A stretch of DNA of 64,000 bases from an uncultured Neomegalonema sp. (GCA_937911325.1 CALDSD010000069.1:111183-175182); one strand, 5' to 3'; shown: positions 17,006 to 27,993, numbered from the stretch's first letter. Notes: generated by a model not told the origin, from the letters alone. Program-made: numbers and translations.

Positions 17006-18784
17006 TCAGTGGGCGCTCGCCGCCCCTGCGCCGCGAGGCACTCGGATGCTCTCAACGAGATCCTGGATCTCCTTCGGCGGCTGGTCAGTGGCGCGGGAGA
17101 CGCCAATTGCAACCGCGAAGTTGATCAACGCGCCGATCGCGCCAATCGCCGTCGACTTGATGCCGAAGAGCGAGCCGGCGATGGTGTCCGGGAAGGACGC
17201 CGTGCCGGGGATGAAGAACCAGCCCTTGTGCAGGAAGATATAGAGCAGCGTGAAGATCAGGCCGGCCAACATGCCCGCAACCGCGCCCACATTGTTCACC
17301 CGCTTCGAGAAGATGCCCATCATCAGCGCCGGGAAGATCGACGCCGCCGCCAACCCGAAAGCGAGCGCGACCGTTTGAGCTGCGAACCCTGGCGGATTGA
17401 GGCCCAGATAGGTCGCCACCCCGATCGCGACCGCCATGGCGATCCTGGCCGAGAGCAGTTCGCCCTTCTCCGAGATGTTCGGCATCAACGCGCCCTTGAT
17501 CAGATCGTGACTGACCGCGCCGGAGATCGCGAGCAGCAATCCAGCCGCTGTCGACAGCGCCGCGGCGAGACCGCCTGCTGCGACCAGCGCGATGACCCAA
17601 CCGGGCAGACCGGCGATCTCAGGGTTGGCGAGCACCAGGATGTCCCGGTTCACGTTCAACTCGGAGCCCTTCCAGCCGTTCGCCTCAGCCGTCGCCGCGA
17701 AGGACTCGGACTTGTCGTTGTAGAACTGGATCTTGCCGTCGCCGTTCTTGTCTTCGAACTTCAGAAGGCCGGTGACCTCCCAGTTCTTCATCCAGTCCGG
17801 ACGATCGTCATAGGCCAGCGTCTCGATCTGCGGGCCCGAGGTTCCGTTCGGGTGGATCGTGTCGATGATGTTCAACCGCGCCATGGCGCCGACAGCAGGG
17901 GCCGTCAGGTAGAGCAGCGCGATGAAGACCAGCGCCCAACCCGCCGACCACCGCGCGTCCGCCACCTTTGGAACGGTGAAGAAGCGGATGATGACGTGCG
18001 GCAGACCGGCGGTGCCGATCATCAGCGACAGCGTGAACAGCACCATGTTGAAGGTGTTGCCGTCATGGCTGGTGTATTCGCGGAAGCCCAGATCCGTGAC
18101 GACCCGATCGAGCGTCTGCAACAGCGGCTCGCCCGAACCGGTGTGATCCGAGAAGAGACCCAGGGCCGGGATCGGATTGCCGGTGAGCTGCAGCGAGATG
18201 AAGATCGCCGGGATCGTGTAGGCGATGATCAGCACGACGTACTGCGCGACCTGCGTGTAGGTGACGCCCTTCATGCCGCCCAGAACCGCGTAGCAGAACA
18301 CCACGCCCGCGCCGATGAAGAGGCCGGTCGAGTTGTCGACTTCGAGGAAGCGCGAGAACGCGACGCCGACGCCGGTCATCTGACCGATCACGTAGGTCAC
18401 CGAAGCGACGATCAGGCACACGACCGCCACCAGACGCGCGGTCTGGCTATAGAACCGGTCGCCGATGAACTCTGGCACGGTGAACTTGCCGAACTTCCTC
18501 AAGTACGGCGCGAGCAAGAGCGCCAGCAGCACGTAGCCGCCGGTCCAGCCCATCAGGAAGCTGGAGTTGTCGTAGCCGGTGAAGGCGATCAGGCCAGCCA
18601 TGGAGATGAACGACGCGGCCGACATCCAATCCGCTGCGGTCGCCATGCCGTTGGTGACGGGGTGCACGCCGCGGCCTGCGGCGTAGAACTCCGAGGTCGA
18701 TCCGGCCATCGCCCAGATCGCAATGCCGATGTAGAGCGCGAAGGTCGCGCCCACAAACAGCAGGTAGAGAGAATTATGGTCCAT
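17006..18784 (-). CDS. Sodium:solute symporter large subunit, acetate-permease-like (592 aa)
   Basis: A multi-spanning (about 13 helices) SSS-family carrier. The build matches the large partner of the two-gene symporter type (VC_2705-like): about 590 residues with a hydrophilic insert (about residues 295-390) between membrane segments. That insert contains DKNGDGKIQF, an EF-hand-like loop. The small DUF4212 subunit gene lies 15 bp upstream and acetyl-CoA synthetase is next beyond it, so acetate or another short monocarboxylate is the likely substrate, imported with sodium across the inner membrane. The downstream signalling genes probably regulate it. Direct evidence for acetate over pyruvate or propionate is lacking. 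Confidence 0.92.
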   Translation of the reverse strand: MDHNSLYLLFVGATFALYIGIAIWAMAGSTSEFYAAGRGVHPVTNGMATAADWMSAASFISMAGLIAFTGYDNSSFLMGWTGGYVLLALLLAPYLRKFGKFTVPEFIGDRFYSQTARLVAVVCLIVASVTYVIGQMTGVGVAFSRFLEVDNSTGLFIGAGVVFCYAVLGGMKGVTYTQVAQYVVLIIAYTIPAIFISLQLTGNPIPALGLFSDHTGSGEPLLQTLDRVVTDLGFREYTSHDGNTFNMVLFTLSLMIGTAGLPHVIIRFFTVPKVADARWSAGWALVFIALLYLTAPAVGAMARLNIIDTIHPNGTSGPQIETLAYDDRPDWMKNWEVTGLLKFEDKNGDGKIQFYNDKSESFAATAEANGWKGSELNVNRDILVLANPEIAGLPGWVIALVAAGGLAAALSTAAGLLLAISGAVSHDLIKGALMPNISEKGELLSARIAMAVAIGVATYLGLNPPGFAAQTVALAFGLAAASIFPALMMGIFSKRVNNVGAVAGMLAGLIFTLLYIFLHKGWFFIPGTASFPDTIAGSLFGIKSTAIGAIGALINFAVAIGVSRATDQPPKEIQDLVESIRVPRGAGAASAH

Positions 18785-18799
18785 CTGAATGCGCCCACC

Positions 18800-19060
18800 T
18801 TACTCTTCGTCGACGCCGCGATCGCGATCGAGCGCGTTCATGCGCCACGCGTAAAAGAAGATCAGGGCCAAGAAGACCAGGATCGACCCTTGCTGTGCGA
18901 ACCAGAAGCCCAGATCGGTGCCGCCGATCGAAATGCCGGAGAGCATCGGGCGTAGGATGATGCCAAAGCCGAACGAAACGATCGCCCAGATGATCAAGCA
19001 GATGACCACTAGACGAATGTTCGCCGACCAGTAGGCGTTGGAGTCGGAACCACCGTCCAT
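18800..19060 (-). CDS. DUF4212 small subunit of sodium:solute symporter (86 aa)
   Basis: The ATG at 19060 has a very strong ribosome site, AAGGAGGAAA. Two membrane helices (LVVICLIIWAIVSFGFGII and FWFAQQGSILVFLALIFFYAW) are separated by a short loop, and the charged tail reads RMNALDRDRGVDEE. This is the standard small partner found directly before VC_2705-type symporters, with which it is thought to form one transporter. It ends 15 bp before the large subunit. The gap upstream (19061-19129) should hold the operon promoter. Confidence 0.92.
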   Translation of the reverse strand: MDGGSDSNAYWSANIRLVVICLIIWAIVSFGFGIILRPMLSGISIGGTDLGFWFAQQGSILVFLALIFFYAWRMNALDRDRGVDEE

Positions 19061-19129
19061 TGATTTTCCTCCTTTGAGCAGGCGCCGAGCGAACGGTGGT
19101 TATTGAAAGTGTCCGTCACGGCGAGGGAT

Positions 19130-19151
19130 GGGCGGCGACTGTTCGCCGCCC
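19130..19151 (-). terminator. Hairpin downstream of acs, probable terminator
   Basis: A 9 bp GC-rich stem (GGGCGGCGA / TCGCCGCCC) with a 4-base loop lies 20-41 bp beyond the acs stop. No clear T-run follows on the leftward strand, so termination may be incomplete and allow read-through into the symporter operon. Confidence 0.5.
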
Positions 19152-19170
19152 GATGAACGAGAGCCGGCCG

Positions 19171-21123
<1,953 letters not shown>

Positions 21124-21745
21124 CGGTATCCCTCCCTTTGAGTGCTTCGCGGCGATCGTCTTTAACCGCTCGTTAGTTGTTAGAAGCGGCGGGGACGATC
21201 CACATTCTTTGATCGACATCAACTTCCGGGGAGGGGAATATGCTTGTTCGTAAATTATCAAAGCTCAGAGGGGTGAGCTTGTAATTTTATGACAAATTGC
21301 GCCTGCCTCGTAGACGGGTAGCGCCTTCTTCAAAAATAGATCATAAAAAACAAAATTTTGAAGTTCCCGTTCTTGCTTTCGCATTCGGGTTTGGCGCGCG
21401 CCAGACCGTGACAGCATGTAAATTTCAGTTAATTTTTTGAGCGACGCCCGATGGCGCGTGTTGGATTTGTCCATGGCTGTGGGCGCCGCAAGAATCCGTG
21501 GTTCGGGACCGGGGTCCAGGTCAGGGTCGTCTGGGGACGACGGTCAGCCCGGGGCCTGACATGTGCTTTGGGACCGAGGCGCAGCGCCACGCTGATTGTT
21601 TCAATTTGCTTCGAAAGCGCACGATTCAGTCTCGACTGCTGAAATCGGCGCGAGAACTGTTTCAGGCCAATTGGCGAGAGCTGATCGACCACCTTCATCT
21701 CGGGGGCATCGAAAACGCCACCCTGAAAGTTTGAAGGATTTTACA
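21124..21745. other. Long intergenic region between divergent acs and membrane-protein genes
   Basis: This 622 bp stretch separates divergent genes and should contain both promoters. The part at 21240-21440 is clearly AT-richer than its surroundings (runs such as TTAATTTTTTGAG). The part at 21480-21600 is GC-rich with several short inverted repeats. A 69-codon frame on the minus strand (21474-21265) lacks a ribosome site and is not called. I found no match to a tRNA or to the cobalamin riboswitch pattern here, though an unrecognised regulatory RNA could be present. Confidence 0.5.
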
Positions 21746-22282
21746 ATGGAGCTTGCTGTTTCTCATCCCGCCAGCGCGGTCTCTCGGGCTGACCTCGTTC
21801 GGACGATCGCGACGGTCCTGTTGGCCGGCGCCGCCGCGACGGTGGCGTTTGATTTCTTCGGGCAGACCGTCAGCCCGCTGCTCAAGCATTGGTTCGAGCC
21901 CTTTCTCGGCGCGAAACTCGCGCCGGTCCCCCTCGCGACGGCCGTCTTGTCGAAAGTCACCGGGGTTCCGGGCAAAGAGCTTGCGGCGCTGGGTCTGCCC
22001 TACGGCGTCCACACGCTGACCGGTGTGATCGCCTACCCGCTCGGCTGGCTTCTCGTGGTGAGACCGCTTCATAGAATGGTGGCTCCGTCCCTTCCATGGA
22101 TCGTGCCGGCGATCGCCTACGGCGTGGCGCTGTTCGTCTTCGCGCTCTACGTGATGGCTCATCTGGTCGCTGGGAACCCGCCCTTTCTCGGTTGGGGAGG
22201 CCTCACCTGGGTGGCGCTATGGGGCCACATCGTTTTCGCGATTGTAGCGGCGGCGATTATCGAGGCGCGGTCGCCACGATAG
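21746..22282 (+). CDS. Hypothetical inner-membrane protein with about four helices (178 aa)
   Basis: The ATG at 21746 has AAGGA 7 bp before it. Hydrophobic segments lie at about residues 22-40, 88-105, 118-140 and 150-172, with a polar stretch KLAPVPLATAVLSKVTGVPG between the first two. No motif of a known transporter is seen. It precedes the B12 salvage and uptake genes in the same direction but is separated from cbiZ by 204 bp (22283-22486) in which I see no gene or clear regulatory element. A role linked to B12 or cobalt is possible only by position. Confidence 0.7.
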   Translation: MELAVSHPASAVSRADLVRTIATVLLAGAAATVAFDFFGQTVSPLLKHWFEPFLGAKLAPVPLATAVLSKVTGVPGKELAALGLPYGVHTLTGVIAYPLGWLLVVRPLHRMVAPSLPWIVPAIAYGVALFVFALYVMAHLVAGNPPFLGWGGLTWVALWGHIVFAIVAAAIIEARSPR

Positions 22283-22486
22283 CAGGACAACCGTATCGAA
22301 GGTCGCGGAGCCCCGAGGAGACGCTGGGCTGCGCGACCGTGTTTTGAAGGGCGCCGGCTTGGGGCAGGGAGCAGGCACGACGCCGCGGCGGCCGGAAAAT
22401 TAGCCGCGGCTTTCACCAGCTCGCGTTTGACGACGGCCGCGTCGGGGTATTAGGCGAGGCGAGCCCCACGCAAAGAAGAACGGCTC

Positions 22487-23140
22487 ATGTCCTCAGAGCA
22501 TCGGCTTTTCAGCATCGAGACATCGCCGCCCTGGCTCACCGTGGTTCTTCCCGTTCCGCATCGGATCTTGAGTTGGGCGTTGAACGCGCCCGGCTATGTC
22601 ACCGCGCAACAGGTCGTCTGGCGCGAGGTTCGCAACGCCGATCTGCCCGCTGACCTGGACGCCGAGGTGTGGCTGCGCAAAGAACTCGACAAGGCAGGTC
22701 TTTTCGGAACGCCTGCGATGGTCACCTCGCGCGAGCTGGAGCACGTTCTGGTCCGACAGGCGACGGTCGAAGATGTCGTCGTGGAAGTCGTCGCCACCGT
22801 TGGTCTCTCAAATGCGGAGCGGGTGGGGGCGAGGCGCGCGCCGCTGGTCTTTCCTGTGGGCACGATCAATCTCGCGGTGGTTGTTTCTCCTGGCCTCAGC
22901 GATGGGGCGATGCTTGAAGCGGTGAGCATCGCGACCGAAGCTCGAACGGCGGCGGTAATCGATCATGGCCCGTCGATCGAGACAGGGCGCGCAACCGGAA
23001 CCGGGACGGACTGCATCGCGGTGGCGGCGCCGCACGGATCGCTTCGATATGCTGGTCTCCATACGGCGCTGGGGGAGGCGATTGGGCTTACGGTGTATGA
23101 CGCCATTTCGGCCGGCGTCCGAAAATGGATGCGTGTGTGA
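22487..23140 (+). CDS. cbiZ: Adenosylcobinamide amidohydrolase CbiZ
   Basis: CbiZ cleaves the aminopropanol side chain from (adenosyl)cobinamide or pseudo-cobamides to give cobyric acid, letting cells remodel salvaged corrinoids. The 217-residue product has the family's landmarks: VGTINLAVVV near 123, the run ATEARTAAVIDHG near 147-159, and GTGTDCIAVAAP near 170. The length is typical. The ribosome site is a modest AAGAAG. It lies just before the cobalamin riboswitch and btuB operon, tying it to corrinoid import. No complete cobyrinate synthesis genes are in the window. Confidence 0.9.
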   Translation: MSSEHRLFSIETSPPWLTVVLPVPHRILSWALNAPGYVTAQQVVWREVRNADLPADLDAEVWLRKELDKAGLFGTPAMVTSRELEHVLVRQATVEDVVVEVVATVGLSNAERVGARRAPLVFPVGTINLAVVVSPGLSDGAMLEAVSIATEARTAAVIDHGPSIETGRATGTGTDCIAVAAPHGSLRYAGLHTALGEAIGLTVYDAISAGVRKWMRV

Positions 23141-23201
23141 CTTGTGATGGTTAATTTTGATACTTTTTTGTTTTCGGCCTGATTGTATCGACCCATACTG
23201 A

Positions 23202-23423
23202 GGCGGTGTTGGTTCTGAATCGTCCAGTAATGGCGAGATCGGATTAATAGGGAATGCAGTGCGATCCTCTTGGGATCAAGGCTGCAGCTGCCCCCGCAAC
23301 TGTAAACGGAGAGCCTCTCTCCAGATCGCCACTGACGCTGGGTTTTCGCGTTGGGAAGGCGGAGAGAGGCCAGGCGGTGTTCGCCGTCGCCCTCCGTGAG
23401 CCAGGAGACCTGCCAGCATCGTC
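23202..23423 (+). promoter_or_regulatory. Cobalamin (AdoCbl) riboswitch upstream of btuB
   Basis: Conserved elements appear in order: GGGAATGCAGTGCGA near 23250, GCCCCCGCAACTGTAA (23289-23304), and the B12-box-like GTGAGCCAGGAGACCTGCC (23396-23414). P1 closes as 23204-23212 (CGGTGTTGG) with 23413-23421 (CCAGCATCG), nine consecutive pairs including two wobbles. The ligand-bound form would be expected to repress btuB and the following uptake genes. The remaining leader, 23424-23579, probably carries the expression platform. Confidence 0.93.
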
Positions 23424-23579
23424 ACCTTTCCTGGGCGCGGGGCGCGCCGAGGAGCGGCCATTCGCTGCGGTGACTTTGTGCGCCGCCTGCGCGACTGGCC
23501 GTGAGGGAACTTCCCGCCGCACCAGCCGACAGGCTTTTGAGACTGGTGCGCCGCCGAACGGCGGCCGTGGGAGGTTGAG

Positions 23580-25487
23580 ATGACTTTACTGAAGGGGCGT
23601 CGCTGGGCGACGACTGGAATTCTGGCGTTGTGCGGCGCGTCCGTCGCTTTCGTCGACAACGCCGCATGGGCCGATGACATTGATATCGGCGACGTCATCG
23701 TCTCTGGCGGCCGCACGCCGGTCGACGCGCAGAGTTTCGCGCGCGCCAACACGATCATCACTGGCGAGGAGCTCGAGCAACGGCAGGTGACGACCGTCGC
23801 CGATGCGTTGCGGCAGGTGCCGGGCCTCCATGTCAGCCGCACGGGCGGCGCAGGCGGGACGACGGCGGTTCGTATCCGGGGTTCAGAGGCCAACCACGTG
23901 TTGGTGCTGATCGACGGGGTCGAGACGGCGGACAGCTCGGCTGGTTTCGAGTTCGCCGATCTCACAGCGGCTCAGATCGAGCGCATCGAGGTCCTGCGTG
24001 GTCCGCAATCAGCGCTCTACGGGGCCGGCGCGACAGCTGGCGTCATCAATATCATCACCAGGGGCGGCATTCGCAATGCGCAGCGCGCGGAAGTGACGGT
24101 GGAAGGCGGCAGCGCCCCCTACAAAGCGCTGTCCGGGATCGTGCAACTGGGCAATGACTTCGCCGACATGGGCCTTTCCGTCTCTTTTCAGGATGACGAA
24201 GGCTATGACGCAGCCGACGACGGCGGCGAGAAGGATGGTCTGGAGAACTTTGTCATCAACCTGAGAGGATCGGTTGATCTGACGCCCGAACTCAGCTTCC
24301 GCGGAACCGCGCGCTATACGGACCGTGAGATTGAGTTCGACGAAACCGCCTTCGGATGCGGCGACCCGGATTGCTATGTGTTCAACTTCGCGAGCGAGAC
24401 CGAAGGGGAAGACCTGCTGCTGAGCCTGGCGGCGGATTGGGAAACCTTCGGCGGGGCTCTGGTGCACACGCCGAGCATCTCCTTTGCCGCCGACGAGAAC
24501 GAGAGCATCGGTCAGTTCGGCCCGAGCAGCAATGACGCGTCGACGCTGAAGGCCGGCTACCAGGCCGCGCTGACGTTCGGATCGAACGATCAGCATACGG
24601 TCGTTGGCGCACTCGATTTCAAACGCGAGAAGTTCAAAAGCTCTTTCGCCGGAGGCGACACCAAGGACAGGGATCAACTCGGCTACGTGCTGGAGTACCG
24701 CGGCAATCTCACCGATGACTTCTTCGTGCAGGTGGGAGGCCGCTTTGACGACAACGAGGATTTCGACGACGCCATCGCATGGTCGGTCTCCGCGTCCTAC
24801 GCCTTCCCGCAGACCGGCACGCGGATACACGGAGCCATCGGGCAAGCGCAGACGAACCCGACCTTCTTTGAGCAGTTTGGCTTTATTCCCGGGACCTTTA
24901 CAGGCAACCCGGATCTGGAGCCGGAGGAGAACTTTGGTTGGGACATCGGCGTTGAGCAGACCTTTTGGGAAGGGCGCGTGCTGATCGACGTCACTTACTT
25001 CAACGAGACGCTAACCGACGAGATCTCCGGTTTCGGCGCCTCGGTGGTCAACCTCGACGGCGACAGCGAAAGACAAGGGGTCGAGGTGTCGCTGAACCTG
25101 CAGCCCGTCGATGGCCTCGCGGTTGGGGCGAGCTACACCTACCTTGAGGCGAGCGAGCCTGACGGCTCGGAAGAAGTGCGGCGGCCACAGCACTCGGCCG
25201 GGGTGAACGCCGCCTATACCTTCTACGAGGAGAGGGCCACGGTCGGGGCCGACGTGACCTACTTTGGCGACAACGTTCAACGCGACTTCAGCGACGACAG
25301 CTTCACGTCGCCAAAAGTCGACGTAGACGGATACCTGGTGGTCGATCTCAATGCGTCCTTCGAGGTGACCGAGAACGTCTCGATTATCGGCAAAGTCGAG
25401 AACGCCTTCGACAACGATTATCAGGAGGTGCTGGGCTTTGGGTCGCAGCCGCTGGCCGCTACGGTGGGTTTGAAAGTCAAGTTCTGA
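23580..25487 (+). CDS. btuB: TonB-dependent vitamin B12 receptor BtuB
   Basis: Outer-membrane receptor that binds corrinoids and passes them to the periplasm using TonB energy. The start has GGGAGG 5 bp upstream. Residues 1-31 form a signal peptide (cut likely after AAWA). A TonB-box-like stretch DIDIGDVIVSGGR follows, then the plug domain (about 50-160, with VRIRGSEANHVLVLIDG and VLRGPQSALYG) and a 22-strand barrel ending in GLKVKF with the C-terminal Phe required for assembly. At 635 residues it fits BtuB. It is controlled by the cobalamin riboswitch just upstream and is followed by btuFCD. Confidence 0.95.
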   Translation: MTLLKGRRWATTGILALCGASVAFVDNAAWADDIDIGDVIVSGGRTPVDAQSFARANTIITGEELEQRQVTTVADALRQVPGLHVSRTGGAGGTTAVRIRGSEANHVLVLIDGVETADSSAGFEFADLTAAQIERIEVLRGPQSALYGAGATAGVINIITRGGIRNAQRAEVTVEGGSAPYKALSGIVQLGNDFADMGLSVSFQDDEGYDAADDGGEKDGLENFVINLRGSVDLTPELSFRGTARYTDREIEFDETAFGCGDPDCYVFNFASETEGEDLLLSLAADWETFGGALVHTPSISFAADENESIGQFGPSSNDASTLKAGYQAALTFGSNDQHTVVGALDFKREKFKSSFAGGDTKDRDQLGYVLEYRGNLTDDFFVQVGGRFDDNEDFDDAIAWSVSASYAFPQTGTRIHGAIGQAQTNPTFFEQFGFIPGTFTGNPDLEPEENFGWDIGVEQTFWEGRVLIDVTYFNETLTDEISGFGASVVNLDGDSERQGVEVSLNLQPVDGLAVGASYTYLEASEPDGSEEVRRPQHSAGVNAAYTFYEERATVGADVTYFGDNVQRDFSDDSFTSPKVDVDGYLVVDLNASFEVTENVSIIGKVENAFDNDYQEVLGFGSQPLAATVGLKVKF

Positions 25488-25548
25488 TCGTCTAGTGAGC
25501 GTCGCGCCGCCGGTCGTCGGCGGCGCAGTTTGCTGAAGGAGATACGTC

Positions 25549-26157
25549 ATGACTGACGCGGCGACCTGGGGTATCTCATCAGTCCCGACTGAAGTGACGC
25601 GAACCGATGCGGGCGTCCTCAAACGCGAAACCTGGGAGATGCCGGTTGAGGAGGACTTTCTGCTCGCGTTCCTGAGCGACGTCTTTGAGAACCACTGGCA
25701 GGGCATCCGGTTCGGCCCGTTGATCGAAGGCGCGGCCTATGAATGGAAGTGTCCGACGGCGCCCGAGAAGATCAGCCTCTTCGACGCGTATCTCACTGTG
25801 ATGTTTGGAAGCGGCGGACACTTTCATCTGTGCATCGGTGAGAATCGCGGATCGGAGACGTTCCCGACGCCGCCCGAGCTGACCGCCCGGCGCAAGCCTT
25901 CAAAGGCGCAGATGTTCCGCGGTTATGGCCGTGACGGCAAACCTGTGACCTGGGGATTTGAGATGTGGAACGGGGCTGGCGAGCCCATGATCTCGATCTT
26001 CTTTCCCAACCCGTTCATCGAGGACGACGACAGCCTGAGCGAGACGCCCGACTTTACGCGTCTTGCGTCCTGGCGCGCGATTTCCAAACGCTGGCTGGCG
26101 CGTGAACCAGAGCGGATCGACGAAGAGGGTGGGGGCTTTGGCGGCGGCCATGATTAG
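25549..26157 (+). CDS. Conserved hypothetical protein within the btu operon (202 aa)
   Basis: The ATG at 25549 has GAAGGAG 8 bp upstream. The protein is soluble, without signal peptide or membrane segments. It is rich in Trp/Phe/Gly, with patches ENHWQGIRFGP (near 47), GSGGHFHLCIGENRG (near 88, with two His and a Cys), KAQMFRGYGRDG (near 121) and a Gly/His-ended tail. The His/Cys patch could hold a metal or corrinoid, but that is a guess. It sits between btuB and btuF, overlapping btuF by 8 bp, so it is co-translated with the transporter. I do not recognise the family. Confidence 0.75.
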   Translation: MTDAATWGISSVPTEVTRTDAGVLKRETWEMPVEEDFLLAFLSDVFENHWQGIRFGPLIEGAAYEWKCPTAPEKISLFDAYLTVMFGSGGHFHLCIGENRGSETFPTPPELTARRKPSKAQMFRGYGRDGKPVTWGFEMWNGAGEPMISIFFPNPFIEDDDSLSETPDFTRLASWRAISKRWLAREPERIDEEGGGFGGGHD

Positions 26158-26992
26158 GCGCGGGCTCGCGCTTTTCCTTCTGTGGAGTGTCGGCGCGCCG
26201 GCGCTGGCGTTCGCCGCGCCCGAAAGGGTGGTGTCGATGAACCTTTGCACGGACCAGCTCGCGCTGTTGATCGCCGGCGAAGGGCAGTTGATCTCTGTCT
26301 CGCATTTGGCGCGCGAACAGCGTAGCTCGGTTCTCGCCGAGCAAGCGGCGCGCGTTCCGGTCAATCATGGTCGGGCGGAGGAAGTGTTCCTGATGCGTCC
26401 GGACCTCGTCATCGCCGGAACATTCACGACGCGGGCGACGGTCGAGATGCTACGCCGCCTGGGCATGCGCGTCGAAGAGTTCGCACCGGCGAATTCCTTC
26501 GACGACATCCGCGTCAACATTCGCCGAATGGGCGCCTTGTTGGGAAGAGAGGCGCGCGCCGAAAACCTGGTCGCAAACTTCAATGACGGACTAGCGGACG
26601 TCGAGGCGGCTGCTGGCGGGGCCGACCCGTTGGCGGCGCTGTACTACACCAACAGCTACACCTCCGGCGTCGGCACGTTGGCCGATGAAATCGTGACCGC
26701 GTCCGGGCTGCAGAACCTCTCGGAACGCTACGAGCTGCAGGGAACTGTGAAGCTCCCTCTCGAGTTGCTGGTGATGGGAGCGCCCGACCTCGTGATCGGT
26801 CGCGAGGCGTTCTCTCAAGCGCCGGCTCTGGCGCGGGAGAACTATCAGCACCCGGCTTTGCGCGCCTTCGGCGCTATCGCTGAAATGCAGTCAAAGTACT
26901 GGATCTGCGGCGCGCCGTTTACGCTGCAAGCGGCGACCAACCTGCTGGCGCTGCGTGAGCGGCATCTGGCCAACGAAACGCTCGGTCAGTGA
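26150..26992 (+). CDS. btuF: Periplasmic B12-binding protein of an ABC transporter (BtuF-like)
   Basis: The start is the ATG at 26150, overlapping the previous stop by 8 bp. Residues 1-22 are a signal peptide ending AFA. The mature protein starts APERVVSMNLCTDQL, the classic beginning of metal-chelate-type (cluster A-II) binding proteins. EEVFLMRPDLVIAG near 80 marks the end of the first lobe. At 280 residues it is the size of BtuF. It delivers corrinoid captured after BtuB transport to the BtuCD permease, whose gene overlaps it by 4 bp. Specificity for B12 rests on the operon and riboswitch. Confidence 0.88.
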   Translation: MIRRGLALFLLWSVGAPALAFAAPERVVSMNLCTDQLALLIAGEGQLISVSHLAREQRSSVLAEQAARVPVNHGRAEEVFLMRPDLVIAGTFTTRATVEMLRRLGMRVEEFAPANSFDDIRVNIRRMGALLGREARAENLVANFNDGLADVEAAAGGADPLAALYYTNSYTSGVGTLADEIVTASGLQNLSERYELQGTVKLPLELLVMGAPDLVIGREAFSQAPALARENYQHPALRAFGAIAEMQSKYWICGAPFTLQAATNLLALRERHLANETLGQ

Positions 26993-27993
26993 GTAGTAGA
27001 GCGCCATCCTATCCGGTGTTGATCGGCGGTCTGACCGTTCTGTCGATCTTGCTGTTCGCGGCCTCGCTGTTGATCGGGCCGGCGGCCATCGGGTTCTGGG
27101 ACAGCCTTGCAGCCCTGATCGCCGGCGAAGGGGAGGCCGCGACGCTGGTGATGCGGGAGATCCGGCTGCCGCGGGCGATCCTAGGGTTCATGATCGGCGC
27201 GACGCTGGGATTGTCCGGCGCAGTGCTACAGGGACTGTTGCGCAATCCGTTGGCGGATCCGGGGCTGTTGGGGATCAGCGCCAGCGCGTCGCTGGGCGCG
27301 GTCATCGCCATCTACACCGGGCTCTCGGCCGCCTTCGCCCTGGCTTTGCCGCTCTCAGCGCTTTTGGGCGCGGTGCTGGCGGTCCTCGCGGTGCAGGCGC
27401 TTGCGGGCGCCCATGGCGGAAATCTGACGCTCATCCTCGCAGGCGTCGCAGTGTCGAGCCTCGCCGCGGCTCTGACGTCGTTGGCTCTGAACCTGTCTCC
27501 AAATCCGTTCGCCGCGCTGGAGATCGTCTTCTGGATGCTCGGTTCGCTTCAGGACCGCGCCATGACCCATGTCGTTCTTGCGGCGCCCTTCATGCTGCTT
27601 GGCTGGGCGATGCTCGCCGGTTTAGGTCGGTCGCTCGACGCGCTGACCCTTGGCGAAGACGCAGCGGCGAGCCTTGGCGTGAATCTGCGTCGCGTGCGGC
27701 TTCTGGCCGTCTTTGGAACAGCCTCAGCGGTTGGGGCGGCGACGTCGGTCGCGGGGGCGATCGGCTTCATTGGTCTGGTCGTTCCGCACCTGTTGCGACC
27801 GCTGGTCGGCGGACGCCCGTCCCGGCTGCTTCTGGCCAGCGCCCTTGCCGGCGGAGCCGTGCTGCTCGCCGCGGATGTCGCGACCCGCGTGCTCGCCCCC
27901 GGTCGCGATCTGAAACTGGGCGTTCTGACGGCGATCGTCGGCGCGCCGTTCTTTCTCTGGCTGATCTATCGAACGCGGAGGGCGATGCTGTGA
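26989..27993 (+). CDS. btuC: ABC transporter permease, FecCD/BtuC family
   Basis: Starts at GTG 26989 within the btuF stop (4 bp overlap). The 334 residues contain about ten membrane helices. Landmarks are RLPRAILGFMIGATLGLSGA (near 56-75), GLLRNPLADPGLLGIS just after it, LGVNLRRVRLLAVFG near 228 (contact with the ATPase) and GLVVPHLLRPLVGGRPSRLL near 260. These are typical of inner-membrane permeases for corrinoids and siderophores. The context indicates B12. The stop overlaps the ATPase gene by 4 bp. Confidence 0.93.
   Translation: MSSRAPSYPVLIGGLTVLSILLFAASLLIGPAAIGFWDSLAALIAGEGEAATLVMREIRLPRAILGFMIGATLGLSGAVLQGLLRNPLADPGLLGISASASLGAVIAIYTGLSAAFALALPLSALLGAVLAVLAVQALAGAHGGNLTLILAGVAVSSLAAALTSLALNLSPNPFAALEIVFWMLGSLQDRAMTHVVLAAPFMLLGWAMLAGLGRSLDALTLGEDAAASLGVNLRRVRLLAVFGTASAVGAATSVAGAIGFIGLVVPHLLRPLVGGRPSRLLLASALAGGAVLLAADVATRVLAPGRDLKLGVLTAIVGAPFFLWLIYRTRRAML

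Noticed and set aside
21265..21474. A 69-codon minus-strand frame in the acs upstream region
   Set aside because: No ribosome site precedes the ATG and the codon use does not match the neighbours; left as non-coding.
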